Assembly: GCF_018987265.1 (NCBI RefSeq)
Contig: NZ_CP076853.1
Coordinates: forward strand, 806,001 to 870,000
Length of the DNA: 64,000 bases
Direction of reading: 5' to 3'
Source: Rhizobium sp. WYJ-E13
GTDB lineage: Bacteria; Pseudomonadota; Alphaproteobacteria; Rhizobiales; Rhizobiaceae
Within the stretch, counting starts at the first letter, position 1. Every line of letters begins with the position of its first letter. The notes beneath the pieces were generated by a model. That model worked only from the letters and a program-made list of their open reading frames with translations, searched no databases and was not told where the DNA came from. Shown one piece after another: positions 34,275 through 42,665 of this stretch. The position numbers and the translations under genes were made by a program.

Positions 34275-34364
34275 GGAGAGGTGGCCGAGTGGTCGAAGGC
34301 GCTCCCCTGCTAAGGGAGTATACCCGAGAGGGTATCGTGGGTTCGAATCCCATCTTCTCCGCCA
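34275..34364 (+). tRNA. tRNA-Ser(GCU)
   Basis: 90 nt with encoded CCA. Acceptor arms GGAGAGG / CCTTCTCC-type pairing, D-arm with GGTGGCCGAGTGG, anticodon arm ctccc-CTGCTAA-gggag giving anticodon GCT, a long variable arm (tacccgagagggta) as in class II tRNAs, and T-arm GTGGGTTCGAATCCCAT. It reads AGC/AGU serine codons. The last four bases take part in a perfect 10-bp inverted repeat with 34389-34398. Confidence 0.97.
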
Positions 34365-34398
34365 TCTATCTTTTTTATCAGTGAATCAGATAGATGGC
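34361..34398. repeat. 10-bp inverted repeat at the tRNA-Ser 3' end
   Basis: gccatctatc (34361-34370) and gatagatggc (34389-34398) pair perfectly around an 18-nt loop starting with six T. The left arm begins inside the tRNA (GCCA). It could be a processing or termination structure. Confidence 0.5.
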
Positions 34399-34690
34399 CG
34401 CGTGTATCAATGCAGCCATAACATTTGCCGGAAGACGATTTTCGCTTGCCTCAGTCGGGCTGGGCTGCGTTTAGGCTGCAAGTTTTCCACTTCTCTCGAA
34501 TCGTGATCGGTCCTTGGACGTAAAAATGCCCGTCGGGTGGTGAGCCAGCAGGCGTCCGTGGTGGTTTTGGTGAAGATGTTCTGCCCGAGAGCACCAGCGC
34601 TGATGCCGGGGGAGCATTGGCCGACCCCCATCGGTCTTCAAGGAACCGGCAGATGCTACACCCTGCGACAGGCCGGGCGAGTGTCGCAGG
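34365..34690. other. 326-nt region after tRNA-Ser, no gene seen
   Basis: Apart from the inverted repeat at its left end there is no credible coding frame. Short overlapping frames on both strands (for example 34407-34631) lack ribosome sites. No integrase remnant or second tRNA fragment is recognised, so integration at this tRNA is not supported here. Confidence 0.4.
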
Positions 34691-35023
34691 CTAGAAGCGA
34701 AAATATAAAGTCACTCCTGGCCGCCGATGGTAATAATCCCGATAACCGTAACCCCGATAGCCGTAATACCCGGGATATCGATAGCCGTAATGCCGAGGAT
34801 ATCTATTGTAGCACCTGCCATAATACCGGCAGGAACGGTAAGCGTACCGGTGGTTCCAGTGGCGGTCCGCACGCCAATGACGATGGCTCCGGTGTCTGAC
34901 CAACTCGACACTGCCGATCTGCACTTGTTCGGCTCTCGGCACGAAAATCGGAGCCGCGTTTAGCGGCGGGGCGAAAGATGCAGCCAGGACAACGGCTGCG
35001 AGTGCTGATAACAGCTTCCTCAT
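34691..35023 (-). CDS. Tyr/Arg/His-rich small secreted protein, 110 aa
   Basis: Signal peptide MRKLLSALAAVVLAASFAPPLNA is followed by a short linker, then a tract of Tyr, Arg, Gly and His with repeated YGYR/YRYP-like units (about residues 50-100), ending VTLYFRF. GAGAGGA precedes the ATG. Many rhizobia have such low-complexity exported proteins; some are linked to envelope stress or lectin-like BA14K proteins, but no BA14K motif is present. The repeated codons also create shadow frames on the opposite strand. Confidence 0.65.
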   Translation of the reverse strand: MRKLLSALAAVVLAASFAPPLNAAPIFVPRAEQVQIGSVELVRHRSHRHWRADRHWNHRYAYRSCRYYGRCYNRYPRHYGYRYPGYYGYRGYGYRDYYHRRPGVTLYFRF

Positions 35024-35104
35024 CGACGTATCCTCTCAGGTTTTCAGATTGCGCTACCAGGCATGAACCTGCAATGAACGCCTGCGTCTATCGAGCGGCC
35101 TGAA

Positions 35105-35149
35105 GCATGTCGCGCGAAAGTGGTCAGAGATTTTGCGATAGCGACATGC
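35105..35149. repeat. Palindromic intergenic repeat, GCATGTCG type
   Basis: Outer arms GCATGTCG (35105-35112) and CGACATGC (35142-35149) are perfect; the inner arm (cgcgaaa/ttttgcg) is imperfect. It is followed by gtgaagcaaagactt, much like the tail of the copy at 63789. Confidence 0.7.
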
Positions 35150-35523
35150 GTGAAGCAAAGACTTAAAGCGTGGCAAGCAAATCTTGGAGATCGCGACACG
35201 CATTAGAATCGCCGGCGAGCCGGCCACAATGCTGGAGTGGTGGTGATCCGGTTGGCAGACATCGGTCTCCGCCATTTTCCTTCATTGATAATGTCGCGGT
35301 CTTTTCGCGCGCAGCGTCCCGTATCCGCCGTCAATTTTCCTGTTCGGAATTCTCCCTGTCGCATGTCACGTTCCAGAATCGCGATCGGCGCCGGGCGAAT
35401 CGCATAGGGGAATCAATCGTCTCTCGCCGGCCAAAGCTGAAATCGGTTTCGGTTTTCGCATCGGCGAGCCTGGCGTCAGTCATTAGCCGGTTACTGGCAA
35501 AAGCCGAATCTGGCGAGAAAATG

Positions 35524-35538
35524 GTGCCAATTTGGCAC
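35524..35538. promoter_or_regulatory. Perfect 15-bp palindrome, candidate operator of porin promoter
   Basis: GTGCCAATTTGGCAC. Its right half contains TTGGCA (35532-35537), which with TTTTAT at 35556-35561 (18-nt spacer) could be a -35/-10 pair for the porin. A factor bound here would block that promoter. Binding protein unknown. Confidence 0.45.
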
Positions 35539-35631
35539 GACTGGATGCCTCTGTGTTTTATGAATTCCCCATAAACACTGGGAAAATAAGCGCTTTCTTA
35601 ACAAAGCTTAAACAAATGGCGGTGCCGTTGC

Positions 35632-35700
35632 CCAACTTGTGGCCTTTCAGCAACAGCGTTTCGGTAAGGCCTTCGTAAACCCCTCTCGAACACAAGTTGG
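35632..35700 (+). ncRNA. Candidate structured leader or small RNA upstream of porin (three-way junction)
   Basis: CCAACTTGTG (35632-35641) pairs perfectly with CACAAGTTGG (35691-35700). Between them lie hairpin 1, ggcctt/aaggcc (35641-35646 / 35666-35671), and a weaker hairpin 2, ttcg/cgaa, whose loop holds acccctct, an anti-Shine-Dalgarno-like stretch. No terminator follows, so a cis-acting leader of the porin mRNA is more likely than a free small RNA. Confidence 0.45.
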
Positions 35701-35846
35701 TGATTGCGTGACAGCTTTCGTCTTGTATTTTCACTTTCGGAAGCAAGGGCCTGACCGCCCGACTTCTTCAAACACCGGAGATGGGGCAGGGAAACGCTGT
35801 CCAGGCGTGATCCTATCTTCGATCGAAACTTGAATTGGAGGTCATT

Positions 35847-36899
35847 ATGAACATCAAGAGCCTTCTTCTTGGCTCTGCTGCCGCTATGGCAGTAGTTTCC
35901 GGCGCTCAGGCTGCTGACGCTATCGTTGCAGCCGAGCCGGAACCGGTTGAATACGTTCGCGTCTGCGACGCCTACGGCACCGGTTACTTCTACATCCCGG
36001 GCACGGAAACTTGCCTGAAGATCAACGGTTACATCCGCTTCCAGGTCGACGTTGCTCCGAACGCTAGCTCGATCAGCGCCAGCGGCGGCGGTTCTACTGC
36101 CAACGACTCGGACTGGGACGCTCGTACGCGTGGTCAGGTTCAGTTTACGGCTAAGAGCGACACCGAATACGGCCCGCTCACCGGCGTTATCGTTATCCAG
36201 GCGAACGCTGACAACGCGACCAACCAGAAGACGCAGCTTGACTCTGCTTACCTCGACATCGCGGGCTTCCGCGCTGGTCTCTTCTACTCCTGGTGGGACG
36301 ATGGTCTCTCCGGCGAAACGGATGACATCGGCTCCCCGGTCACGCTGCATAACTCCATCCGTTATCAGTACGAAACCGGTGACTTCTACGCTGGCATCAG
36401 CGTTGACGAACTGGAAGACGGCCCGTTCTACAACGGCGAGCAGCCTAACAACTTCGGCGTAGCAATCGGCCTCGGCGGTAAGGCTGGCGCCTTCACCTAC
36501 CAGATCACGGCTGGTTACGACACCGACAACGAAGAAGGCGCTGTTCGCGCTATGGGTACGGTTGCTGTTGGCCCGGGCACGCTCGGCCTCGCAGCTGTCT
36601 ACTCCACGAATCCGAACGCCTACTACAACAAGTCTGAGTGGGCAGTTGCTGCCGAATACGCGATCAAGGCGACCGACAAGCTGAAGATCACCCCCGGCGT
36701 TCAGTACTACGGCAACTATGGCGTAGTTAACGCCGCGACCGACGCGGATTTCTCGGACAACAATGCCTGGAAGGCTGGCGGAACGATCGATTACCAGATC
36801 GTCGACAACTTCTCTGCCAAGGTTTCGGTTCAGTACCTCGATCCGGAAGATGCTGACGACGTTACCTCGGGCTACTTCCGCCTGCAGCGTGCATTCTAA
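35847..36899 (+). CDS. ropA: Outer-membrane porin, Omp2b/RopA type
   Basis: 350 residues from ATG 35847, which has GGAGGT upstream (a start 12 nt earlier is unlikely). Signal peptide MNIKSLLLGSAAAMAVVSGAQA is followed by VEYVRVCDAYGTGYFYIPGTETCLKINGYIRF, the alphaproteobacterial porin entry with its cysteine pair, alternating amphipathic beta strands, and a terminal Phe (LQRAF) for outer-membrane insertion. Codons such as GCT, GTT and CGT dominate, unlike neighbours, indicating very high expression. It is monocistronic with a terminator. RopA is the major Rhizobium porin; several paralogues usually exist, so the exact symbol is tentative. Confidence 0.9.
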   Translation: MNIKSLLLGSAAAMAVVSGAQAADAIVAAEPEPVEYVRVCDAYGTGYFYIPGTETCLKINGYIRFQVDVAPNASSISASGGGSTANDSDWDARTRGQVQFTAKSDTEYGPLTGVIVIQANADNATNQKTQLDSAYLDIAGFRAGLFYSWWDDGLSGETDDIGSPVTLHNSIRYQYETGDFYAGISVDELEDGPFYNGEQPNNFGVAIGLGGKAGAFTYQITAGYDTDNEEGAVRAMGTVAVGPGTLGLAAVYSTNPNAYYNKSEWAVAAEYAIKATDKLKITPGVQYYGNYGVVNAATDADFSDNNAWKAGGTIDYQIVDNFSAKVSVQYLDPEDADDVTSGYFRLQRAF

Positions 36900-36925
36900 T
36901 CTGATCTGACTTCGGTCATTCAGGG

Positions 36926-36952
36926 AAGCCCGGCTTTCGAGCCGGGCTTTTT
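36926..36952 (+). terminator. Intrinsic terminator of porin gene
   Basis: Perfect 10-bp stem aagcccggct / agccgggctt with a TTCG tetraloop, followed by a T run. It starts 27 nt after the stop. Confidence 0.9.
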
Positions 36953-37024
36953 GCATTTCATGCCGGAAGGCCGATCTATGGGGCGGCCTGGAAATAGATG
37001 AGCCGTGGGGAGCGACGAGCCGGA

Positions 37025-37918
37025 TCAGCCGAATTTGGCGACAAACATCCTAATCCTTTCCGGAATATCTCCAAGGTGCAGAAGCGGTGCATGACCTTGG
37101 CCACCTGCGGTGATCTGCAGCATGTCAGGATGGCGCTTCGCCATTTCATCCACCGTCCGCCGCGATAGCAGGTTGGAATTCTCTCCCCTGATGAGCAGCA
37201 GCGGTATGGCGTCCAGGTTTTCGAATTGCGGCCAGAGGTCGGGCAAGGGATTGCCGAAATCGATTGTTTTCAGCTGCTCGGCAATGGCCGGGTCGTAGTC
37301 GGCGACAGGTACGCCATTCTGTTCCCGATAGATGGCGTGCGCCATGTCCTGCCAGTCGGCGAGACTGAGAGCGGGAAAAGCGGCGCCGTGATTCTCCTTG
37401 AGGATATCGACCGCCTCACTCCAGCTTAGAGTTTTGCAGTCACGATTGAGATAGTCCCGGATCGCCATCAGTCCGGCCTGCTCGATGACCGGGCCGATAT
37501 CGTTGAAGATGACGCCTCCGAGAAGATCCGGCTTCGTTGCCGCCAGCAGATGCAGGATTAGCCCGCCGCGCGAGGTCCCGATGAAGATGGCGCGGTCGAT
37601 GCCGAATGCAGTGCAGGCAGCAATCACATCGCCGCATTCGACAGCAAGATTGTAATTCGCCTTGTTCTCATCCCGGTCAGACAAGCCACGTCCGCGATAG
37701 TCCAATGCAATGACGCGCCGTGGGAAAGCTCGGTCCCGCGACAGGACCAATGCAAGCTCGTGGAAATCGCGGGCATTGCGCGTAAGGCCTGGCAGGCAGA
37801 CGACCGGCAATCGCTTGGTATCTTCAACGGTCGGGGGGTAGATGCGGGCGTGAAGCCTTAGCCCACCGGTCGATCCATAGAACTTTTCCGTAAACCCATT
37901 CGTGATTGCGTCACCCAT
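37025..37918 (-). CDS. Alpha/beta hydrolase
   Basis: 297 residues. Oxyanion region VVCLPGLTRNARDF, LDYRGRGLSDRDEN, nucleophile elbow IFIGTSRGGLILH (Ser in GTSRGG) and C-terminal catalytic His in AGGQGHAPLLH, with an acidic residue in LLIRGENSNLL. Cytosolic esterase/lipase-like or C-C hydrolase; substrate unknown. ATG at 37918 has GGAG upstream; a GTG 3 nt earlier is possible. Confidence 0.87.
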   Translation of the reverse strand: MGDAITNGFTEKFYGSTGGLRLHARIYPPTVEDTKRLPVVCLPGLTRNARDFHELALVLSRDRAFPRRVIALDYRGRGLSDRDENKANYNLAVECGDVIAACTAFGIDRAIFIGTSRGGLILHLLAATKPDLLGGVIFNDIGPVIEQAGLMAIRDYLNRDCKTLSWSEAVDILKENHGAAFPALSLADWQDMAHAIYREQNGVPVADYDPAIAEQLKTIDFGNPLPDLWPQFENLDAIPLLLIRGENSNLLSRRTVDEMAKRHPDMLQITAGGQGHAPLLHLGDIPERIRMFVAKFG

Positions 37919-37982
37919 CACATCTCCATCCCGTCTGCCAAAACGAGATGTAGCGTGCTTTCGGCAGGACTGCCAATCGGCT

Positions 37983-40067
37983 TCAGGTGGCGCTACGGCC
38001 CCCGATGAGGTCGCGCTCGATATCCGGGGTCTGGCCGAGGCGAGCCTTGTAGACTTCGTAGTTTTCCATCACCCGCTGCACATAATTGCGTGTTTCGGGG
38101 AAGGGGATGCGCTCGATCCAGTCGACAATCTCGTCGACCGGTTTTCCGCGCGGATCGCCATAGCGGGTGATCCATTCCGGCACGCGCTTCGGTCCGGCAT
38201 TATAGGCGATGAAGGTCAGGATGTAGGAACCGCCGAAGGCGTCGATCTGCTCACCGAGATAATGCGCGCCGAGCGTCGCGTTGTAGCCGGCATCAGCCGT
38301 CAGCTTGTCCTTGGAATAGGTGATGTTGTGCCGCTTGGCGACGGCCTGCGCTGTGCCCGGCAGGAGTTGCAGCAGGCCGCGGGCATTGGCGGCGGAGACA
38401 GCAGCCGGATTGAAGGCGCTTTCCTGGCGGGCGATCGCATAGGCGAGCGCCTTGCCCGAACCGGATATATTGGCGTTCGCCGGAATGACGCCAACCGGGA
38501 AGGCCAGCGCCGCAACATCGATGCCGCGCCCATAGGCGATCTTACCGATCTGCAGCGAGAGATGATGGTCGCCTGCCTGTTCGGCCTTCGCCGTCAGGAT
38601 TGCGAGCTCGCCGGGACTCTGGAGCTGGTCGGCAAGTGCCAGATAGAGGGCTGCCGCACGCCAGCCATGACCTGCGGCCTCCAACCGTCCGATCGCTTGC
38701 ACGGCCTCACGTTGCTGGAGATTCTGCCGGTCGCCAGCCGTCGGTGACGGATAAGTGACGTTAAGCGTCTTTCGTCCAAGCCTCTCGGCGGCAAGCTGGC
38801 CGTAGAAAGTGCCCGGAAAATTCGCGGCCTTGGCGAAAAATTCGCTGGCCTTGCCCGGTCCACCGGCTTCGGCTGAGCGCCCAAGCCAGTACCAGGCGCG
38901 CGAAACGGAGAGCGGGCCGTTGGAAACCTGCAGGATCTTGCGGAAATGCGTCTCGGCCGTCGTCGGGTCCTGCAGACCGCGCAGCGCATACCAGCCGGCA
39001 TGGAATTGCGCTTCGACGACATCCGTCGGCACCGTCGCGACGGAGGCGGCGACGATCTGGTAGGCCGCCTTGAACTGTCCCTGATCGACGAGACCACGGC
39101 TGACGATCCGCTGCTCGTTCCACCATTCGCCCGAATTCATCAGCTCGGTCCGGTCGCGGGGTATTTGCTGCAGCAGCTTGGCGGCGTCGAGATACTTGTC
39201 CTGCTTGCGCAGATATTCGATGCGGGCGAAGAGAAAGCCCGCATCGCTGCGCCACTTGGCATCGACCGCATTCAGCAATGCGCCGGCGTTGCCGGCATTG
39301 TTGTCGACGGCAGCCCATGCCTTGTAGAGCGACTGCGCCTGGCCCATGTCGCCGAAGCGCTTGGCCTGCGCCACACGTCCGCGATACATGAGATAATCCA
39401 TCCGCGTCTTGTGGTCGGCCGGAGTCAGCAAGCCGGCAAATTCGGCCAGGATCTTGTCTTCGGTTGCCTTGTCGAGCGCCTGTCCGCGCCAGATCTTGCC
39501 GATATATTTCGCCGCTTGCGCAGGCTTGCCGGTCGCCACAAGCGCCCGCGACAGGATCATGGCGCCCTGCGCCGTCTCGGGCGCCGTATCGCCGAAGGCG
39601 TTCAGCACCGCGGCAGGAGCGGGGTTTTCGTCATAAAGCGCGCGTTCGGAATTGCCGCGCAGCCGCTCGAGACCCGGCCAGCCCTTCAGCTCGTCCGAAG
39701 CACTGGCGATCTCGTAGGAGGGAACACCCTTCAGGCCGGAGGTGGCGATTGCCCAGGTCAGGATATGGCGGTCGAGCGTTCCCGCCGCCATGGTATTGCG
39801 GATGGCGAGCGCCTGCTGCGGATCCTTGTTGGACAGCGCATCGAGACCTGCCTTCAGGTCACTGTTGACAGGCGCGGGCGCGATCGCCCGATTGCGCGGA
39901 ATGGCGCCGGTCGTGATCGCCTCGGGGAAGGACGCGGTTTCCGGCACGAAGCCCAGCGGCCTGACGGCGGGTACGGGAGCCCCTTCGCCGGGCAGCTGCG
40001 ATGCAGCGCTGCCCCAGGCCGCGGCCACCAGACCGAAGGCGGACAGGATCAGAACGGCTCTCTTCAT
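37983..40067 (-). CDS. Soluble lytic murein transglycosylase (SLT family)
   Basis: 694 residues from ATG 40067. A signal peptide (MKRAVLILSAFGLVAAAWGSAAS) is followed by a long alpha-superhelical region (about 60-520), as in Slt70, and a lysozyme-like SLT domain with the catalytic Glu in ARQESAFNPAAVS, then GLLQLLPGTAQ and YNAGPKRVPEW. It cleaves peptidoglycan glycan strands in the periplasm with 1,6-anhydro ends. A near-CtrA box (TTAA-N7-TTACC, 40117-40132) lies about 50 nt upstream. Divergent from dapA. Confidence 0.9.
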   Translation of the reverse strand: MKRAVLILSAFGLVAAAWGSAASQLPGEGAPVPAVRPLGFVPETASFPEAITTGAIPRNRAIAPAPVNSDLKAGLDALSNKDPQQALAIRNTMAAGTLDRHILTWAIATSGLKGVPSYEIASASDELKGWPGLERLRGNSERALYDENPAPAAVLNAFGDTAPETAQGAMILSRALVATGKPAQAAKYIGKIWRGQALDKATEDKILAEFAGLLTPADHKTRMDYLMYRGRVAQAKRFGDMGQAQSLYKAWAAVDNNAGNAGALLNAVDAKWRSDAGFLFARIEYLRKQDKYLDAAKLLQQIPRDRTELMNSGEWWNEQRIVSRGLVDQGQFKAAYQIVAASVATVPTDVVEAQFHAGWYALRGLQDPTTAETHFRKILQVSNGPLSVSRAWYWLGRSAEAGGPGKASEFFAKAANFPGTFYGQLAAERLGRKTLNVTYPSPTAGDRQNLQQREAVQAIGRLEAAGHGWRAAALYLALADQLQSPGELAILTAKAEQAGDHHLSLQIGKIAYGRGIDVAALAFPVGVIPANANISGSGKALAYAIARQESAFNPAAVSAANARGLLQLLPGTAQAVAKRHNITYSKDKLTADAGYNATLGAHYLGEQIDAFGGSYILTFIAYNAGPKRVPEWITRYGDPRGKPVDEIVDWIERIPFPETRNYVQRVMENYEVYKARLGQTPDIERDLIGGRSAT

Positions 40068-40283
40068 CCGGATGACTCGCAACGAAAATACGCCCTTCCA
40101 TTTGGCTGGAGGCACATTAACGAAACCTTACCAAACCAGGTAAAATTCATTCACATTTGCTATCGGATTTTGCCCTAAACCGATCTATGCGCGCTTGTCG
40201 CGGCCATATTGCCGCTCTATGGTGCGCAACTCTTATTCATGGAATGCGGCTGAAGCAAGGATATCGGCCGTGAGGAGCTTTGC

Positions 40284-41168
40284 ATGTTCAATGGGTCCAT
40301 CCCCGCTCTCGTCACTCCCTTCACCGATGCTGGCCTGATCGACGAAGACAGCTTCGCCGCTCACGTCACGTGGCAGATCGGGGAGGGCAGCAGCGGCCTC
40401 GTTCCGGTCGGCACGACCGGTGAGTCGCCGACGCTGTCGCATGCCGAGCACAAACGGGTGGTGGAGCTCTGCATCGAAGTTGCGGCCAAACGCGTGCCCG
40501 TCATGGCCGGCGCCGGCTCGAACAATACGCGCGAAGCGATCGAGCTTGCCCAGCATGCCGAAAAGGTCGGTGCCGATGCCGTCCTCGTCGTCACGCCCTA
40601 TTACAACAGGCCAACGCAGAAGGGTCTGATCGCCCATTATTCGGCGATCGCCGAAGCCGTTGCCCTGCCGATTTATATCTATAACATTCCCGGCCGCTCG
40701 GTTGTCGACATGACGCCGGAGACGATGGGTGCGCTTGCCAAGGCGCACAAGAATATCGTCGGCGTCAAGGATGCCACCGGCAAGCTTGAGCGTGTCTCCG
40801 AGCAGCGCATCACCTGCGGGAAGGAGTTCCAGCAGTTGTCCGGTGAAGATGCGACGGCGCTCGGCTTCAACGCTCACGGCGGCCTCGGCTGCATCTCGGT
40901 GACGGCCAATATCGCGCCGCGCCTCTGTGCGGAGTTCCAGGCGGCGACGGCTGCCGGCAACTATGCCAAGGCGCTGGAACTGCAGGACCGGCTGATGCCG
41001 CTGCACAAGGCGGTCTTCATGGAGCCCGGCGTCTGTGGTGCGAAATACGGCCTGTCGAAGCTCGGCCGCATGGGCCGCACTGTCCGCTCGCCGCTGATGT
41101 CTTCGCTGGAACCGGCAACGGAAGCGGCGATCGATGCCGCCATGCGTCACGCGGGCCTGCTCAACTGA
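40284..41168 (+). CDS. dapA: 4-hydroxy-tetrahydrodipicolinate synthase
   Basis: 294 residues, standard length. It condenses pyruvate and aspartate semialdehyde in lysine/diaminopimelate synthesis. [49 protein letters not shown] (catalytic Tyr) and the Schiff-base lysine in [14 protein letters not shown] are all present. GAGGAG lies before the ATG. Followed by smpB 100 nt later, an order common in Rhizobiales. Confidence 0.95.
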   Translation: MFNGSIPALVTPFTDAGLIDEDSFAAHVTWQIGEGSSGLVPVGTTGESPTLSHAEHKRVVELCIEVAAKRVPVMAGAGSNNTREAIELAQHAEKVGADAVLVVTPYYNRPTQKGLIAHYSAIAEAVALPIYIYNIPGRSVVDMTPETMGALAKAHKNIVGVKDATGKLERVSEQRITCGKEFQQLSGEDATALGFNAHGGLGCISVTANIAPRLCAEFQAATAAGNYAKALELQDRLMPLHKAVFMEPGVCGAKYGLSKLGRMGRTVRSPLMSSLEPATEAAIDAAMRHAGLLN

Positions 41169-41268
41169 GGTCAAAAACGGCCCGTCTTCACAAAATCGAG
41201 CCGTTCTCTTACATAGATGACAGGAAATGAGGGCGCGGCATTCGCGCCTCTGGATTGGAATTATCGTC

Positions 41269-41748
41269 ATGGCCCCCAAAGGCAGCCAGCGTATCGTGAA
41301 GAAAGTCGTCGCGGAGAACCGCAAGGCCCGCTTCAACTACGAGATCATCGATACCTATGAGGCGGGCTTGGTGCTGATGGGCACCGAGGTCAAATCGTTG
41401 CGCGAAGGCAAGGCCAATATCGCCGAATCCTACGCCTCCGATGAGGATGGCGAGATCTGGCTGATCAATTCCTATCTGCCGGAATATCTGCAGGCGAACC
41501 GCTTCAATCACGAGCCGCGGCGCCGCCGCAAGCTGCTCTTGTCGGCGCGTGAGATCAACCGATTGCGTGCAGGCATCAATCGCGAAGGTATGACGCTGAT
41601 CCCGATGAAGGTCTACTTCAACGATCAAGGCCGCGCCAAGCTGGAGCTTGCGCTCGCGAAGGGCAAGAAGCTCCATGACAAGCGCGAATCCGAGAAGGAG
41701 CGCGATTGGAACAGGCAGAAGAGCCGTCTGTTGAAAGACAACGGCTGA
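41269..41748 (+). CDS. smpB: SsrA (tmRNA)-binding protein SmpB
   Basis: 159 residues from ATG 41269; the frame is open to 41227 but the family N-terminus begins here. [41 protein letters not shown] is the SmpB OB-fold signature, and the basic tail [23 protein letters not shown] is the part that folds in the decoding centre. It brings tmRNA to stalled ribosomes. The ssrA gene itself is not in this window. Confidence 0.95.
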   Translation: MAPKGSQRIVKKVVAENRKARFNYEIIDTYEAGLVLMGTEVKSLREGKANIAESYASDEDGEIWLINSYLPEYLQANRFNHEPRRRRKLLLSAREINRLRAGINREGMTLIPMKVYFNDQGRAKLELALAKGKKLHDKRESEKERDWNRQKSRLLKDNG

Positions 41749-41786
41749 CCATTTGCCTGCAGCGTCAGGCTATCCGTGAATGAAGC

Positions 41787-42368
41787 TCACTCTTCGAAAT
41801 CGCTGGCCGGTGCCACTTCGGCAGGACGGGGAGGACGTTCGGAAGGATCCCGGCCGATCTCGGCCTTCAGCGACAGGAGATCGATGAAATGATCGGCCTG
41901 CCGGCGCAGATCGTCGGCGATCATCGGCGGCTGGGTCGACATGGTCGAAATGACCGAAACCTTGCGCCCCTTGCGTTGCAGCGCTTCGACCAGATTTGTG
42001 AAATCGCCGTCGCCGGAGAAGATGACAAGATGGTCGACCGTTTCGGACTGTTCCATGGCATCGATTGCGAGCTCGATATCCATATTGCCCTTGATCTTGC
42101 GGCGTCCCATGGAGTCGGTAAACTCCTTGGCAGGCTTCGTGACGACCTTGTAGCCGTTATAATCCAGCCAATCGATGAGTGGACGGATCGAGGAATATTC
42201 CTGGTCTTCAATAAGCGCGGTATAGTAGTACGCGCGCAGCAGGTATCCGCGTTTCTGAAATGCTTTCAAGAGCTTGCGGTAATCGATATCAAAGCCGAGA
42301 CTCTTGGATGCAGCGTAGAGGTTGGCGCCGTCAATGAATAGTGCAATTTTTTCGCGTGGGTCAAACAT
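41787..42368 (-). CDS. NYN-domain (LabA/DUF88) putative nuclease
   Basis: 193 residues of PIN-like fold. The acidic metal-binding residues are visible: ALFIDGANLYAASKSLG (Asp), NMDIELAIDAM (Asp) and VIFSGDGDFTNLVEALQRKG (two Asp), with KVSVISTMSTQPPM. NYN proteins are probable RNA-processing nucleases. Convergent with smpB. A C-terminal acidic/proline-rich tail (RPPRPAEVAPASDFEE) may be a docking site. Confidence 0.88.
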   Translation of the reverse strand: MFDPREKIALFIDGANLYAASKSLGFDIDYRKLLKAFQKRGYLLRAYYYTALIEDQEYSSIRPLIDWLDYNGYKVVTKPAKEFTDSMGRRKIKGNMDIELAIDAMEQSETVDHLVIFSGDGDFTNLVEALQRKGRKVSVISTMSTQPPMIADDLRRQADHFIDLLSLKAEIGRDPSERPPRPAEVAPASDFEE

Positions 42369-42597
42369 CGCTTACCAATCCAAAGAGAGTAATCCAAATC
42401 CATAAGCCACTTAGCCCAATAAAAACAGCGGCTTGTGGATGTGGCGTCGAGCTGTTTCTTACTTTATGAATTATTCATATATGAAAGATTTAGGGCACGA
42501 TTCGGGATATTCCAAGCAACCCCCGGTGGAAATGTCATATTGTGCATGGAAATTTAGACCGCACGCGGATAAAGGCGAGGGGACCCTAACGAAAAAC

Positions 42598-42626
42598 TTG
42601 AATTTGCCCGGTTTTAATTGTATCGG
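42598..42626 (+). promoter_or_regulatory. Candidate rpoZ promoter
   Basis: TTGAAT (42598-42603), 17-nt spacer, TATCGG (42621-42626), about 40 nt before the rpoZ ATG. The rest of the 297-nt gap after the divergent NYN gene start is AT-rich with no credible gene; a frame at 42433-42684 overlaps rpoZ and lacks support. Confidence 0.35.
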
Positions 42627-42665
42627 GCGTTTTAATCCTGAAAAGACGACCGCAAAGGACAGGCA

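Larger units (their letters stand above)
35024..35846. other. 823-nt regulatory region upstream of the porin
   Basis: Contains a palindromic repeat (35105-35149), a 15-bp palindrome over a possible -35 (35524-35538), and a strongly self-complementary block (35632-35700). Short frames here (35170-35574, 35639-35833) have no ribosome site and odd composition. The porin ATG has a GGAGGT site about 8 nt upstream. Confidence 0.5.

Noticed and set aside
34365..34690. Genomic island at tRNA-Ser
   Set aside because: No integrase, no repeat of the tRNA 3' end at a distance, and the following genes look like chromosomal core.
35532..35548. Possible sigma-54 promoter TGGCAC...TGC
   Set aside because: The GG and GC elements are 11 nt apart instead of the required 10.
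35587..35610. CtrA-like TTAACAAAGCTTAA before the porin
   Set aside because: The half-sites are separated by 6 nt, not 7.
35598..36956. A 452-codon open frame antisense to the porin
   Set aside because: It mirrors the porin exactly, lacks a ribosome site, and its length follows from the porin's biased codons.
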